Notes: generated by a model not told the origin, from the letters alone. A stretch of 64,000 nt of DNA from AG-12 sp027319585 (GCA_027319585.1 DAHVMY010000003.1:1-64000); one strand, 5' to 3'. Counted from the stretch's first letter, positions 43,187 to 52,057 are shown. Made by a program: numbers and translations.

Positions 43187-43878
43187 ACCGCTCGGAGGCA
43201 GACCCGGATCGGCAATCTCTGATCGACCGGCAACGGACTCACTGGGAGCAGACTTTCACCTCCCACCCGGACATCTATGGCCGGCTTCCGAGTTCGCCGG
43301 GAGCCTACGCCGTCGACAGATTCGCCGCCGGAGGCGTGTCCAGCGTGCTCGAGCTCGGCCCCGGCCAGGGACGTGACACGATAGCGCTTCTGAAGGCCGG
43401 AGTGCAGGTCACGGCTCTCGACTACGCCGCCCGGCCGCTGGAGGGGATCGCCGCCGTCGCGGGACCGCAGCTGGGCTCAAGGCTGACCACTGTGGTCCAC
43501 GACGTGCGCCGGCCGTTGCCGCTGCCGGCGGCCAGCTTCGACGCCAGCTACTCCCACATGCTCTTCACGATGGCGCTCTCCAGCCAGGAGCTGATCGGGT
43601 TGGCCGGGGAGGTACACCGGGTGCTGCGGCCCGGTGGGCTGTGCATCTACACCGTGCGTCACACCGGCGACCCGCACTACGGCGCCGGTCGTGCTCTCGG
43701 CGACAACCTCTACGAAAATGGTGGCTTTGTCGTCCACTTCTTCGATGAGCTCCTGGTCGAGCGCCTGGGCTCAGGGTTCGAGATCGAAGATGTGACCGAA
43801 TTCGAGGAGGGTGAACTCCCCAGGCGGCTCTGGCGTATCACGATGCGGCGCAGCGACCGCCCTGCGCCGGTTCCATGA
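43183..43878 (+). CDS. Class I SAM-dependent methyltransferase
   Basis: A 231-aa enzyme. It opens HWEQTFTSHPDIYGRLPSSP, then motif I VLELGPGQGRDTIALLKAG, acidic post-I VTALDYAARPLEGIA, motif III HDVRRPLPLPAASFDASYSH and VHRVLRPGGLCIYTVRHTGD. The GxGxGRD motif and W-xx-F start resemble the tellurite-resistance TehB / thiopurine-methyltransferase-like group. Substrate unknown. The start is GTG 43183 or a nearby codon, overlapping the end of the SHOCT-like frame. Confidence 0.86.
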   Translation: MNRSEADPDRQSLIDRQRTHWEQTFTSHPDIYGRLPSSPGAYAVDRFAAGGVSSVLELGPGQGRDTIALLKAGVQVTALDYAARPLEGIAAVAGPQLGSRLTTVVHDVRRPLPLPAASFDASYSHMLFTMALSSQELIGLAGEVHRVLRPGGLCIYTVRHTGDPHYGAGRALGDNLYENGGFVVHFFDELLVERLGSGFEIEDVTEFEEGELPRRLWRITMRRSDRPAPVP

Positions 43879-44051
43879 CCTCCAACCGAGGCGCTGGCGA
43901 CTGCCGTTTGCTACCGGTCCTGCAGGCGAGCTGCGGGCGGCTGCCAGCAGAGCCGGTGTCGCTTTGCAGCTGTGATCCCAATTGGGCGCCTGCTGAGCTG
44001 GGGCGCCAGGTTCCGAGTCGTGGGAGCCGAGGGAGGAGACGTGCGCTGTGG

Positions 44052-45392
44052 TCAGGACCGGCCGCCTGCCCCATAGATCCACTCCGGGTGACTCTCCCAA
44101 GCGGGAGGCTTATGCCGCAGATGGGGGGCGGTCTCACGGATGAAGAGCACGGCCATGATCGCCGACATCCCCATCAGCACCACGATCGCCCAAAAGGCCG
44201 CCGCCAGCCCGAAGAGGGCCGCGATCCCTCCCAGGATCAATGGCCCCACGGCGTATCCGCCGTCCCGCCAGAGCCGGTACACGCCGAGCGCCCCGCCCCG
44301 CCAGCTGGGGTCCGCGACATCGCCAACGCAGGAGATGAGGTTGGGATAGACCAGTGCCATGCCGACTCCCATCACAGCTGCCGCGAGCAGCCAGGCGCCC
44401 AACCCCGAGGTTGTGAGGGTCGCTAAGACCCCGATGCCGATCAGGAAGATGCCGGCGGTGATGGGAAGCCGGCGGCCGACCCGGTCCGCGAGGGCGCCGG
44501 TGGCGACCTGGCCCACGCCCCAAACCCATGCGTAGACCCCCACCAGCAGTCCGACCTGCAACAGCGACAGTCCGCGTTGGAGGAAGTACAGGGGGAAGAA
44601 GCCGATCACCAAACTGTCGGCGAACTTGTTTAGGAATCCGCCCCAGCAGACCGCCAGCATGGTCCGGTCGCGCCAGCTCATGTAGGTGGCGAGGCGACCG
44701 AGGCGGGGGGCGGCGGGTGCGGCCGTTATGTCCGGGCCGCGGGCGCTCTCCGCGCGAGCGAACTGGACGGTCTCCCGGGTGGGCCAGATGGTCAGCAATG
44801 CCCCCAGCAGCACAACTCCCAGAGCAAAGACATAGGGTGCGGGACGCAGGCCGAGAGCGGTGACCAGGATCCCGGCCACGAAGCCGCCCGCTCCGACTCC
44901 CACGTACCCGGCCGCCTCGTTGATCCCCACCGCGACGCCGCGATTGACCGGGCCCACCAGGTCGATCATCGAGGTGACCGCCATGGTCCAGGTGAGCGCC
45001 TGGTTGACGCCCAGAAAGAGGTTGGCGGCCAAGACCCACACCCAGTTCTGGGCGAAGATGATCAGCAGGGCGTAGGGGACTGCGAAGGCCCAACCGGCCA
45101 GCAGCAGGAGCTTGCGCCCGTGGCGGTCGGAGAGGCGCCCGGCCACCAGGTTCATTGTCGCCTTGACCACCCCAAACGCGGAGATGAAGGAGACGGTGTA
45201 CAGGACCGAGGTCACTCCGAACGCGTGCTCCGCCAACGGGGGAAGGGCCACTCGCTCCACGCCTATGGTCGCGCCGACCAGCAGGGTGATCAGGCCCAGC
45301 AGGCTGAACTGGAACCAATTGCGACCAAGTCCGTGGGTGCTGGTCCGGGCTGGCTGCCCGGCCCCCGGAGACTGCAGGGACACCGGTCTCAC
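44052..45392 (-). CDS. MFS transporter
   Basis: A 446-aa, 12-helix major facilitator. The loop AGRLSDRHGRKLLLLAGWAF is motif A (GxxxDRxGRR), repeated in the second half as ATGALADRVGRRLPITAGIF. NLFLGVNQALTWTMAVTSMI is the helix 4 region. It is similar to multidrug or uncharacterised exporters; substrate unknown. The first ~15 residues are polar and the exact start (45392 or an internal codon) is uncertain. The rhodanese-ArsR gene upstream on the same strand is 220 nt away. Confidence 0.88.
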   Translation of the reverse strand: MRPVSLQSPGAGQPARTSTHGLGRNWFQFSLLGLITLLVGATIGVERVALPPLAEHAFGVTSVLYTVSFISAFGVVKATMNLVAGRLSDRHGRKLLLLAGWAFAVPYALLIIFAQNWVWVLAANLFLGVNQALTWTMAVTSMIDLVGPVNRGVAVGINEAAGYVGVGAGGFVAGILVTALGLRPAPYVFALGVVLLGALLTIWPTRETVQFARAESARGPDITAAPAAPRLGRLATYMSWRDRTMLAVCWGGFLNKFADSLVIGFFPLYFLQRGLSLLQVGLLVGVYAWVWGVGQVATGALADRVGRRLPITAGIFLIGIGVLATLTTSGLGAWLLAAAVMGVGMALVYPNLISCVGDVADPSWRGGALGVYRLWRDGGYAVGPLILGGIAALFGLAAAFWAIVVLMGMSAIMAVLFIRETAPHLRHKPPAWESHPEWIYGAGGRS

Positions 45393-45611
45393 CAGTGGTC
45401 GCCGGCCACGGTTGGGCGCATCCGTGGCGACGGGGTGGCCTGGGCGGAGGCTTTCGCCGTGCTGAGGGAGGGCGGCCGCGGTCCGCGAAACCGGATGGGC
45501 GTTCCGCTGCGACCCCTCGCCTCAGGCGCACCCGGAACGGAGCCGTGCCCCGGCGGAGGGGGTGAGCCCCGCGCAATCCTCGTCCGGCCGGGTGTGAGCA
45601 CCGCGAGGCGC

Positions 45612-46277
45612 TCAGGCCGCGCCCTGTTCCACCGGCCGATCCGCCAACTTCCACTCCGGGTATCCCAGGGCCATGCGGCGGGCCGGGATCCCCCAGGTGC
45701 GAAGTTTGGCGACCGCGTCGCGAGCGAAGACGCAGTAGGGGCCACGGCAGTACGCGACGATCTCGCGATCGCGCGGCAGGGTGTCGCGGTACTGGTCGAG
45801 TTCATCCAGCGGGATCGAGATCGCGCCCGCGATGTGGCCTGCCGCGAATTCGAGCCGGGGCCTGACGTCCACCAGGGTCACCTCGCCTCGGGCCAGCCGC
45901 TCGGCCAGGTCGTCCAGGGTGATCGGTTCCAGAGCGTCATCGTGCTCGAATTCCGATGCGACCAGGGCGGGTAGCTCCGGGATCTCGGTGGCCGCGACAT
46001 TACGCAGCCGGATCCATAGCTCTCCCACCGCTGGGGAGCTCAGCCGGTAGCGAACCTGGGTCCCCACCTTCCGTCGCGCCACCAGGTGAGCTCGGTGCAG
46101 CACCTGAAGATGCTGTGAGGTGCTGGCTAGGCTCAGCCGCGCCTCCTGGGCCAGTTCCTCAACGCTCCGCTCTCCCTGGCACAGGAGATCAAGGATCTCC
46201 AACCGGTGTCCGTTGCCCAACGCGTGTCCGGCCCGAGCGACCTGCTCGTAGAGCTGATTCTTGAATATTCCATTCAT
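45612..46277 (-). CDS. ArsR-family repressor fused to a rhodanese domain
   Basis: A 221-aa two-domain protein. Residues ~15-90 form an ArsR winged helix (LGNGHRLEILDLLCQGERSV, LSLASTSQHLQVLHRAHLVA, RRKVGTQVRYRLSSPAVGEL). The ELCVCD metal site of classic ArsR is absent. Residues ~115-215 form a rhodanese domain with Asp137 in LVDVRPRLEFAAGHIAGAI and the active loop Cys177-Arg-Gly-Pro-Tyr-Cys182. This pairing suggests a sulfur- or persulfide-responsive repressor. The downstream MFS transporter on the same strand is a possible target. TATGAT lies 9 nt before ATG 46277. Confidence 0.9.
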   Translation of the reverse strand: MNGIFKNQLYEQVARAGHALGNGHRLEILDLLCQGERSVEELAQEARLSLASTSQHLQVLHRAHLVARRKVGTQVRYRLSSPAVGELWIRLRNVAATEIPELPALVASEFEHDDALEPITLDDLAERLARGEVTLVDVRPRLEFAAGHIAGAISIPLDELDQYRDTLPRDREIVAYCRGPYCVFARDAVAKLRTWGIPARRMALGYPEWKLADRPVEQGAA

Positions 46278-46292
46278 AGATTGAACATCATA
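46274..46292 (-). promoter_or_regulatory. Promoter and possible auto-operator of the ArsR-rhodanese gene
   Basis: On the minus strand TATGAT (46292-46287) is followed by TTCA-ATCTA-TGAA, an imperfect inverted repeat that overlaps the start codon. Both position and symmetry suit autorepression. The repeat is short, so this is tentative. Confidence 0.35.
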
Positions 46293-46524
46293 CCATTGTG
46301 CCAGCGCGGCACAGCCGGCCTCGGTCGGCCACGCATACCCCCGGCTGTCGCCACTGGCGGGCGTCAGGGCCGATCCGTCACCAGCGCGGGCCGGCCTCTG
46401 GGCTGGATGCGTTCGCTGAAAACACCAGGCACGACCCAGACGGCGCCGGTCGTCGCCTGCGGCCGCTCCCCTGACTGCAGTCCTGAGCTATCCCACCGGA
46501 TTGGGTGGCAGTCTCGTCCTCAGG
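46278..46524. other. Intergenic region upstream of the ArsR-rhodanese gene
   Basis: Apart from the promoter next to the ArsR start, no gene, RNA or repeat is recognised in this ~250-base stretch. Confidence 0.5.
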
Positions 46525-46821
46525 TCACTCGTCGGGATGCAGCTTGTGGACGCGGGCAGGCTTGGCCGGCCGCCGGCGAGCCGGAGGCCGGCGAGCCCTC
46601 GGCGCCTGGGCGGGGGTGATCGCTCGCTCCAACTGCTCGGCGCACTCGCCCATCCGACGAGCGGACTCATGAAGCAAGCGGAGCACCTGATCCGCGACCA
46701 TCCCTTCCAGACCGGGGCCGTCGGCGCGGCGGCGCAGCTCTGAGGCCGCCCGGCTCGCCAGCGCGGCCAGATCGATGCGATACGAAGGCACGGTCCGGCG
46801 GGCTCGGGTCGGGTCCGGCAT
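46525..46821 (-). CDS. Small helical protein with a basic Pro/Ala tail
   Basis: A 98-aa product whose ATG (46821) overlaps the stop of the upstream membrane-protein gene (TGATG). The middle is helical (RIDLAALASRAASELRRRAD, GMVADQVLRLLHESARRMGE, CAEQLERAITPAQAP) and the end is a run of Arg/Pro/Ala/Lys (RRPPARRRPAKPARVHK). The basic tail suggests nucleic acid or phospholipid binding. No family recognised; coupling to the upstream gene supports its being real. Confidence 0.58.
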   Translation of the reverse strand: MPDPTRARRTVPSYRIDLAALASRAASELRRRADGPGLEGMVADQVLRLLHESARRMGECAEQLERAITPAQAPRARRPPARRRPAKPARVHKLHPDE

Positions 46822-47168
46822 CAGCGCCAGCGCTCCGAAGATCGACCCCGCGCGCGTTGCCACACGGGCTCCAGCGCGGCTCCGGCCAGGAGGAGGAGGA
46901 CGGCTCCACCCATGGCCTCGGCGACCAGGGTGAATCCGAAGCTCCCCAGCACGACCGCCGCGATCACCAGTAGGGGTATCAGGGCCATCACCAGGCGGCC
47001 AGCCCAGCTTCCCACCCAAGCCCCGATCTCCAGCCTGGGCCGCGGCTCGCCCTGCTCTCGAGGCAGGCGCTCTTCCCAAAGAGACACCCACCATCCTGGT
47101 TGGGTCGATGAGCCCGGATCAGGAGACTGCTGATCGGGCCCGCGCCGCGGGTCGGAGCCTTGAGGCAT
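46821..47168 (-). CDS. Small membrane protein
   Basis: A 115-aa frame from ATG 47168: a polar N-terminus, then two adjacent hydrophobic segments (RLVMALIPLLVIAAVVLGSF and LVAEAMGGAVLLLLAGAALE), and a basic end. The TGATG overlap with the next gene shows a two-gene operon. Function unknown. It is divergent from the uracil-DNA glycosylase. Confidence 0.58.
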   Translation of the reverse strand: MPQGSDPRRGPDQQSPDPGSSTQPGWWVSLWEERLPREQGEPRPRLEIGAWVGSWAGRLVMALIPLLVIAAVVLGSFGFTLVAEAMGGAVLLLLAGAALEPVWQRARGRSSERWR

Positions 47169-47220
47169 GGGGTGCCCTGATTGTGCCGGGGACCGCTCTG
47201 GGGGCGGCTACGCTGATGCC

Positions 47221-47226
47221 TAGGAT
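47221..47226 (+). promoter_or_regulatory. -10 box TAGGAT for leaderless UDG mRNA
   Basis: TAGGAT ends 8 nt before GTG 47235; no Shine-Dalgarno between. Confidence 0.45.
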
Positions 47227-47234
47227 AGCACCAG

Positions 47235-47939
47235 GTGACCGTGTCCTCTAGCCCTCGTCGGCCCGCCCCGGCCGTGCCCGCGCAGCCCTCCCTGAGGCTC
47301 CTTCACGAGCACATCCTGGGGTGCCGCAGCTGCTGTCGGGAGGGGCTGCTTGCGGCGTGCGCGCCCGTTCTCTGTGCGCCGTCCGCGTCCCGGATGATGC
47401 TGGTGGGACAGGCCCCGGGGCGGCTCGAGGTGACGACCAGGCGCCCATTCAGCGGCCGGGCCGGGAGGGAACTGTTCCGCTGGTTGAAGGCGGCCGGTTT
47501 GGGCACCGAGGAGGAGGCCAGGGCCGCCGTCTACCTGACCTCCATCACCAAGTGCTTCCCCGGCGCGGCGAGCTCGGGTAGCGGGGACCGCCGGCCCAGC
47601 TCGCGGGAGATCGAACTATGCCGGCCCCACCTGGAGGCGCAGCTTTCCCTGCTCGCACCGTGGCTGGTGATCGCGGTGGGGCAGCTGGCGATCAGCCGCT
47701 TCCTGGGACGGCGCAGCATGGACGAGGTGGTCGGCAGGGTGTACCTGCGCACGGGGAGCGAGCACCTCGTGGGTGCTCCGGTTCCTGCCGACGCACTCCC
47801 GTTGCTGCTGCCACTTCCCCATCCCTCGGGAGCCAGCCGCTGGCTGAACCAGCCGCAGCACCGTGACCAGCTGGCGCGGGCGCTCGCCCAGCTGGGCCGC
47901 CTCCGCGAGGCGCCCCCGGGGCTCTCGGCGCCTATCTGA
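47235..47939 (+). CDS. Uracil-DNA glycosylase superfamily protein (family 4-like)
   Basis: Removes uracil from DNA to start base-excision repair. The 234-aa product has motif A MMLVGQAPGRLEVTTRRPFS, GRAGRELFRWLKAAGLG, the ITKCFPG strand and motif B LPHPSGASRWLNQP. Cysteines in CRSCCREGLLAAC, TKCFPG and ELCRPHL are placed like the Fe-S ligands of family 4 enzymes. The usual GxxED(x)xGRPF is changed to RLEVTTRRPF, so the catalytic acidic residue is not canonical and the base specificity may differ. Confidence 0.85.
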   Translation: MTVSSSPRRPAPAVPAQPSLRLLHEHILGCRSCCREGLLAACAPVLCAPSASRMMLVGQAPGRLEVTTRRPFSGRAGRELFRWLKAAGLGTEEEARAAVYLTSITKCFPGAASSGSGDRRPSSREIELCRPHLEAQLSLLAPWLVIAVGQLAISRFLGRRSMDEVVGRVYLRTGSEHLVGAPVPADALPLLLPLPHPSGASRWLNQPQHRDQLARALAQLGRLREAPPGLSAPI

Positions 47940-47946
47940 GTTTGCG

Positions 47947-47952
47947 TATAAT
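47947..47952 (+). promoter_or_regulatory. -10 box TATAAT downstream of the UDG gene
   Basis: A perfect TATAAT lies just after the UDG stop. It sits inside the longer frame that begins at TTG 47942, so the next gene more likely starts at GTG 48053, about 95 nt downstream. No good -35 hexamer is visible 17 nt upstream. Confidence 0.45.
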
Positions 47953-48052
47953 CGGGCAAATCTTGGGTGGAAAGCAGCATGCGCGCGGCGTCGGCTCGCA
48001 GCCCCGGGGTCGGTCGGCCGCGCCTGAGCCCAGGGGATCGAGCGAGGGGGAG

Positions 48053-48511
48053 GTGAGCACCGCTCCCAAGGTCGGCGCGACGCGATCCGCGGACGACATC
48101 CTCGAGCTCATCTTCACGCCCACTCCGCGGGCCAGCCCGGCCGAGCAGGCGGAGCGCACCCTGCGGCGGCCCAAGCCGCTGGTCTACGTCGCCATGAGCA
48201 ACCGAAACTTCTTCTGGCGCCAGCAGCTCACCAAGTACGTCCTCGATGAGGGCAGGGTGCCGGTCACTCCCTTCATGCTCTTCGACTACTACCTGCTGCA
48301 CACCGTGCCCAAGGACCTGGTCCGGGAGGCGATGAACAACCTGATCGCCCGGTGTGAGGAGATGTGGGTCTTCGGAGACATGTCGCTGGGGCTCAAGGTC
48401 CAGGTGGGGATCGCCAAGCGGATGCGCAAGACGGTGCGCTACTTCGACATCAGCGAGCTCCCGTACCAGATCAACTCGGTGCCCGAGTCGATGGTCTCCG
48501 AGGAGCGCTGA
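48053..48511 (+). CDS. Nucleoside 2-deoxyribosyltransferase-like (DUF4406-like) protein
   Basis: A 152-aa product from GTG 48053, preceded by GGGGAGG. KPLVYVAMSNRNFFWRQQLT, VPVTPFMLFDYYLLHTVPKD and LVREAMNNLIARCEEMWVFG, followed by MSLGLKVQVGIAKRMRKTV, follow the strand-helix pattern of the nucleoside deoxyribosyltransferase fold, where the DElWvfG-type turn and G-x-E region bind nucleosides. The catalytic Glu of true enzymes is not clearly present (VQVGIAK rather than xExxxA), so enzymatic function is doubtful. Role unknown. Confidence 0.6.
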   Translation: MSTAPKVGATRSADDILELIFTPTPRASPAEQAERTLRRPKPLVYVAMSNRNFFWRQQLTKYVLDEGRVPVTPFMLFDYYLLHTVPKDLVREAMNNLIARCEEMWVFGDMSLGLKVQVGIAKRMRKTVRYFDISELPYQINSVPESMVSEER

Positions 48512-48599
48512 CCGCGCCGGGCCGCCCGCCCCAACGGCACCGGCCAGGGTGCTGCGGCGATGCCGGTCCGACCAGGCGAGCTCGGGGTGGGCTGGCTCG

Positions 48600-49964
48600 G
48601 TGAGCGGGTTCACGGTGGTGGAGCGGCTGCCGAGGCCCGGCCCCGCGGCTGCGGTCTATGAGTCTGGCTGGCAATCATGGAGTCCTGCGGGGCTGTACCA
48701 CCTTGACCAGGCACCGCCCCGCCCGCGCTCGCCTCGGGCGGCGTCCATGTCGTACCGGCCCGAGGTCAGCCCCGAGCCGGAGTGCTTCCAGGGCGAGGGC
48801 CTGCTGCTGCTGCACCTTCCCGCGGAGGACCGGTGCCGGATCTGGTCGGGCCCGGTCGGGAGCCTGGAGGTCCCCACGATCCGCCTTCGCCGCGGCCGGC
48901 GCCTGCTGCAGGTCGAGGCGGACGGGCCGGTGGTGTCGGAGACGGTGGACGGACCGGCGGCTCCAGCCCTGGCTGCACACTTCGCCAGGCTCGGCCTCCA
49001 GCGGAGGGCACGGCTCGCGTCGTCCACGTTCCCGGGGGTCTGGTGTTCGTGGGGGTTCCATCGTCAGCGGGTCACGGCCGCCGACGTCGATGCTGCGGTG
49101 GAGCAGGTCGAGCGCTGGGAGCTCCCGATCGATGTCTTCCTGGTCGATGACGGCTGGCAGCGCGGGATCGGGGACTGGCGTGCCCAGCGGCCGGGATTCG
49201 GGGACCTGGCCGCATTGGCGAAGCGCCTCCAAGCTCGGGGGCGGAGGCTCGGGCTGTGGTTGGCACCATTTCTGGTGGGGGACCGCAGCGCCCTGGCCGC
49301 GGCGCATCCTGACTGGGTGGTGGATGGGCCACCACATCCCCGGTGTTGGGGTCAGGGAGTCTCCGCTCTCGACCTCGGCAATCGGGAGGCCGCCCAGCAC
49401 CTTCAGGAGCAGCTCCAGGCACTCTGCGAGTTGGGCTGCTCCTATTTCAAGCTCGACTTCCTCTATGCGGGCGCCTGGCCGGGGCGAAGGGCCCACGGGT
49501 TGAGCCCACTGGAGGGATATCGGCATGGGCTGGAGCGGGTGCGGGCCGCGGTCGGCCCCGAGGCGATCCTGGTCGGATGCGGCGCGCCCCTCCTCCCCAG
49601 TGTCGGGCTGGTTGACGCGATGCGGGTCAGCCCCGACATCGCCCTGCACCTGCACCCGGCGACGGGCGATCTCAGTCAGCCGTCGCTGGAGTCGGCCCTC
49701 CACACCGGCCGCGCCCGGGCAGGGATGCACCAGCGACTCTGGGTCAACGATCCGGACATGCTCCTGGCGCGTCGCCGCATGCCGAGCCGGGACCTCTGGG
49801 CCGAGCATGTTGCCGCCACTGGAGGGGTGGTGGCGTCGGGGGACCGGCTCTCCGATCTCGACCGCCATGGCCTCGCGCTGCTGCGTGAGGCGCTGGGGCG
49901 CCGCCGCTGCACCCCGGTCACCTGGGAGCCCATCTGCGACATCGCCCAGGGCCAGCTGCGATGA
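48600..49964 (+). CDS. GH36-type alpha-galactosidase-like glycoside hydrolase
   Basis: A 454-aa product from GTG 48600. It has VYESGWQSWSPAGLYHLDQA (beta-sandwich entry), SSTFPGVWCSWGFHRQRVTA, VFLVDDGWQRGIGDWRAQRP and nucleophile region LGCSYFKLDFLYAGAWPGRR. CGAPLLPSVGLVDAMRVSPD and LWVNDPDMLLARRR also match GH36/GH31-clan barrels. These enzymes release alpha-linked galactose or related sugars. It is shorter than typical GH36 (>500 aa), with a reduced N-terminal sandwich. There is no signal peptide, so it is probably cytosolic. Substrate not determinable. Confidence 0.88.
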   Translation: MSGFTVVERLPRPGPAAAVYESGWQSWSPAGLYHLDQAPPRPRSPRAASMSYRPEVSPEPECFQGEGLLLLHLPAEDRCRIWSGPVGSLEVPTIRLRRGRRLLQVEADGPVVSETVDGPAAPALAAHFARLGLQRRARLASSTFPGVWCSWGFHRQRVTAADVDAAVEQVERWELPIDVFLVDDGWQRGIGDWRAQRPGFGDLAALAKRLQARGRRLGLWLAPFLVGDRSALAAAHPDWVVDGPPHPRCWGQGVSALDLGNREAAQHLQEQLQALCELGCSYFKLDFLYAGAWPGRRAHGLSPLEGYRHGLERVRAAVGPEAILVGCGAPLLPSVGLVDAMRVSPDIALHLHPATGDLSQPSLESALHTGRARAGMHQRLWVNDPDMLLARRRMPSRDLWAEHVAATGGVVASGDRLSDLDRHGLALLREALGRRRCTPVTWEPICDIAQGQLR

Positions 49965-50072
49965 AGGGCGCGCCGCACTTGTGCCGCGGGCATTCGGCTT
50001 GCGACACTGCGCCGGTTAACTCTCAGTTCCGGCTCAAGTGGGGGGCGCCGTCTTGATGCACACTGGAATGTC

Positions 50073-51158
50073 ATGAGGCGCAAGCTCACCTGGCTGGTAG
50101 CCACCCTCAACCACCCCCGCGCGCGGGCCGTGGTCGGTGCCCTGGTGGCGGCGGTCCTGTTGGCGCTGGTGCTGACGAAGGTCTCGATCGCGCGGGTCGA
50201 GGCCGCCCTCGCCCATGTCTCGGTGCCACTGCTGGTGCTGGCGGCCCTGCTCGCCGTTGCCTACGTGGCGATGCGGGCCTGGCGCTACCACCTGTTGCTG
50301 GGGCGCGGCTCGTGGGTCGCGACCATGGGGGTGACCGCCGCCAGTTGGGGTGCCGGGCAGGTGCTGCCCGGTCCCGGCTCCGATGCCGCCTTCATCTGGT
50401 TCGCCAAGTCCGATCTGGACGCCTCCGTGACCCGCGGCACCGGGGCGGCCTTGGTGGCCCGGCTTTTGGATCTGGCCAGCCTGGCCATGATCCTGCTGGT
50501 CTCGGCGGATCTGGCGGGGGTGCGCCTGGCCCGCCCGCTGCGAATCACCGCCGTGGCCCTAGCCATCGGTTTGGTGGTCCTGCTGCTGCTCTTCTTTGTG
50601 CGCCCGACCCGGAGGTGGTTGCTGGCCCGGGCGGAGCGGCTGCCGGTGGTGGGCTCGTTCGCCGTCCGCGCCGAGGTGGCGCTGGCTGATCTCAGCAGCT
50701 CCCGCGTCGTCGCTGGCCTGGTGGTGTCCACGGTCCTGGCCAGAGTTCTCGCGGCGCTGGAATACCTCTGCTTCTTCTGGGCCCTGGGAGCTCATCTCAG
50801 CTTCTGGCAGGTGTGGCTGGCGCTGGCGGTGCGGACGCTGCTGTTCGCCCTGCCGGTCCAGGGGCTTGGCGGCCTCGGGACATCCCAGGTCTGGTGGGCT
50901 GGCGGATTGGCCCTGGCCGGGTTGCCCCTCACCGCGGCTCTGACCCTGGGCCTTGAGGTCCAGGTCCTCGATCTGGTGGTGGCCCTCCCGGAGGGGTTCC
51001 TTGGGTGGCTGGCGCTGCGGGTCCGCCGCCAGGTGAGCACGGGCGGTCCGCATCCGGTGCCGGTGGCCGAGTCCATTACTTCACTCTCGCCCCCGGCCCC
51101 CGCCACCGCGCCGCCTCGGGAGCTGACGGGGTCGCGCGGCCCCCGTTCGCGGGGCTGA
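50073..51158 (+). CDS. UPF0104 / lysylphosphatidylglycerol-synthase-type flippase domain protein
   Basis: A 361-aa integral membrane protein with about eight helices and the family marks AYVAMRAWRYHLLLGRGSWV and WGAGQVLPGPGSDAAFIWFA (usually GxxxPGRxGE). ALVARLLDLASLAMILLVSA and PVQGLGGLGTSQVWWAGGLA also match. These proteins are thought to move lipid-linked substrates across the membrane. The tail is Pro/Ser/Arg-rich. It converges on crtB, and no glycosyltransferase operon accompanies it. Confidence 0.85.
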   Translation: MRRKLTWLVATLNHPRARAVVGALVAAVLLALVLTKVSIARVEAALAHVSVPLLVLAALLAVAYVAMRAWRYHLLLGRGSWVATMGVTAASWGAGQVLPGPGSDAAFIWFAKSDLDASVTRGTGAALVARLLDLASLAMILLVSADLAGVRLARPLRITAVALAIGLVVLLLLFFVRPTRRWLLARAERLPVVGSFAVRAEVALADLSSSRVVAGLVVSTVLARVLAALEYLCFFWALGAHLSFWQVWLALAVRTLLFALPVQGLGGLGTSQVWWAGGLALAGLPLTAALTLGLEVQVLDLVVALPEGFLGWLALRVRRQVSTGGPHPVPVAESITSLSPPAPATAPPRELTGSRGPRSRG

Positions 51159-51226
51159 GCCACTCCGCTTGCTGGCCGGGCCAAGGTGAGGTCCGCGGTG
51201 TCGCCGCCGGTGTCGGCCCGCGGCAC

Positions 51227-52057
51227 TCAGGGGGCCAGCAGCGCGTGCATCACCCCGAGAAGTTTGCGGTGGGAGGGAACGACGGCCCGGCAGGGCCGGC
51301 GGCGGCCGCGGCCCTCGCGTTCTATCTGCCGCAGAATCTGCCGATACATGAGGCCCGCGGCCTTGACCGGTCTGCCGCCGCGCCGGAGCATGGCTGTGCC
51401 CGGCAGGGCCTGCTCGTACCAGTGGTCGGCGATGGCGATCTCCACCCGGAGGAGCAGGGTCCGGTCGTCGTGCCTGAGGTCGCTGACCCCGGCGAGGGCA
51501 AGGGTCTGGCGGGGCAGGTAGCAACGTCCCCGGCCCAGGTCCTCGTCGATGTCACGGAGGATGTTGGTGCGCTGCATGGCGATCCCCAAGGCGCGGGCGG
51601 CCTGGTCGGCGGCGGGGTCCACCACCCCCAGGATCGACGCCATCAGCCGACCCACGGTTCCGGCCACCTGGTAGGCGTAGAGGTTGAGATCCGCCTCGGT
51701 CTCCACCGCGAACGGGTGCATGTCCCGGAGCTGGCCGCGGCAGAAGTCGGTCACCGCGTCTCGGGGGAGCCCCGGGTAGCGACCGACGAGGTGCTCCAGG
51801 ATCTCGGTCTCCTGACTCGTCACCAGCCCTCTCTCGCTCCAATCCATCGCACCCAGCAGGCGGTTCTCGGCGTCCACCGCGCCGAAGTCCACCAGGTCGT
51901 CGAGCTGCCGGCACACCAGGTAGAGCAGGTACACGTCGGGGCGCACCCCGGCGGGCAGCAGCCGGGTGGCGAGAGCGAAGGTTCGGGCCACCCGGTTGGT
52001 GGTGGCGATCGCCTCGTCAAGGTAGGTCTGGATGGCCGGGGACGTGCTCAGCGCCAC
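51227..52057 (-). CDS. crtB: Phytoene synthase
   Basis: Condenses two geranylgeranyl diphosphates to phytoene. The 276-aa trans-isoprenyl synthase has its first Asp-rich motif in CRQLDDLVD (Asp53, Asp54, Asp57) and the second in NILRDIDEDLGRGRCYLP (Asp169, Asp173). Other blocks are RTFALATRLLPAGVRPDVYL and AYQVAGTVGRLMASILG. It overlaps crtI by 10 nt as the last gene of the leftward carotenoid operon. No GGPP synthase gene is in the window. A squalene- or C30-type activity is less likely beside CrtI and a C50 elongase. Confidence 0.94.
   Translation of the reverse strand: MALSTSPAIQTYLDEAIATTNRVARTFALATRLLPAGVRPDVYLLYLVCRQLDDLVDFGAVDAENRLLGAMDWSERGLVTSQETEILEHLVGRYPGLPRDAVTDFCRGQLRDMHPFAVETEADLNLYAYQVAGTVGRLMASILGVVDPAADQAARALGIAMQRTNILRDIDEDLGRGRCYLPRQTLALAGVSDLRHDDRTLLLRVEIAIADHWYEQALPGTAMLRRGGRPVKAAGLMYRQILRQIEREGRGRRRPCRAVVPSHRKLLGVMHALLAP

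Noticed and set aside
44134..45654. 506-aa minus-strand frame overlapping the MFS gene
   Set aside because: Alternate frame of the MFS gene; lacks membrane helices and is Arg/Gly/Pro-rich.
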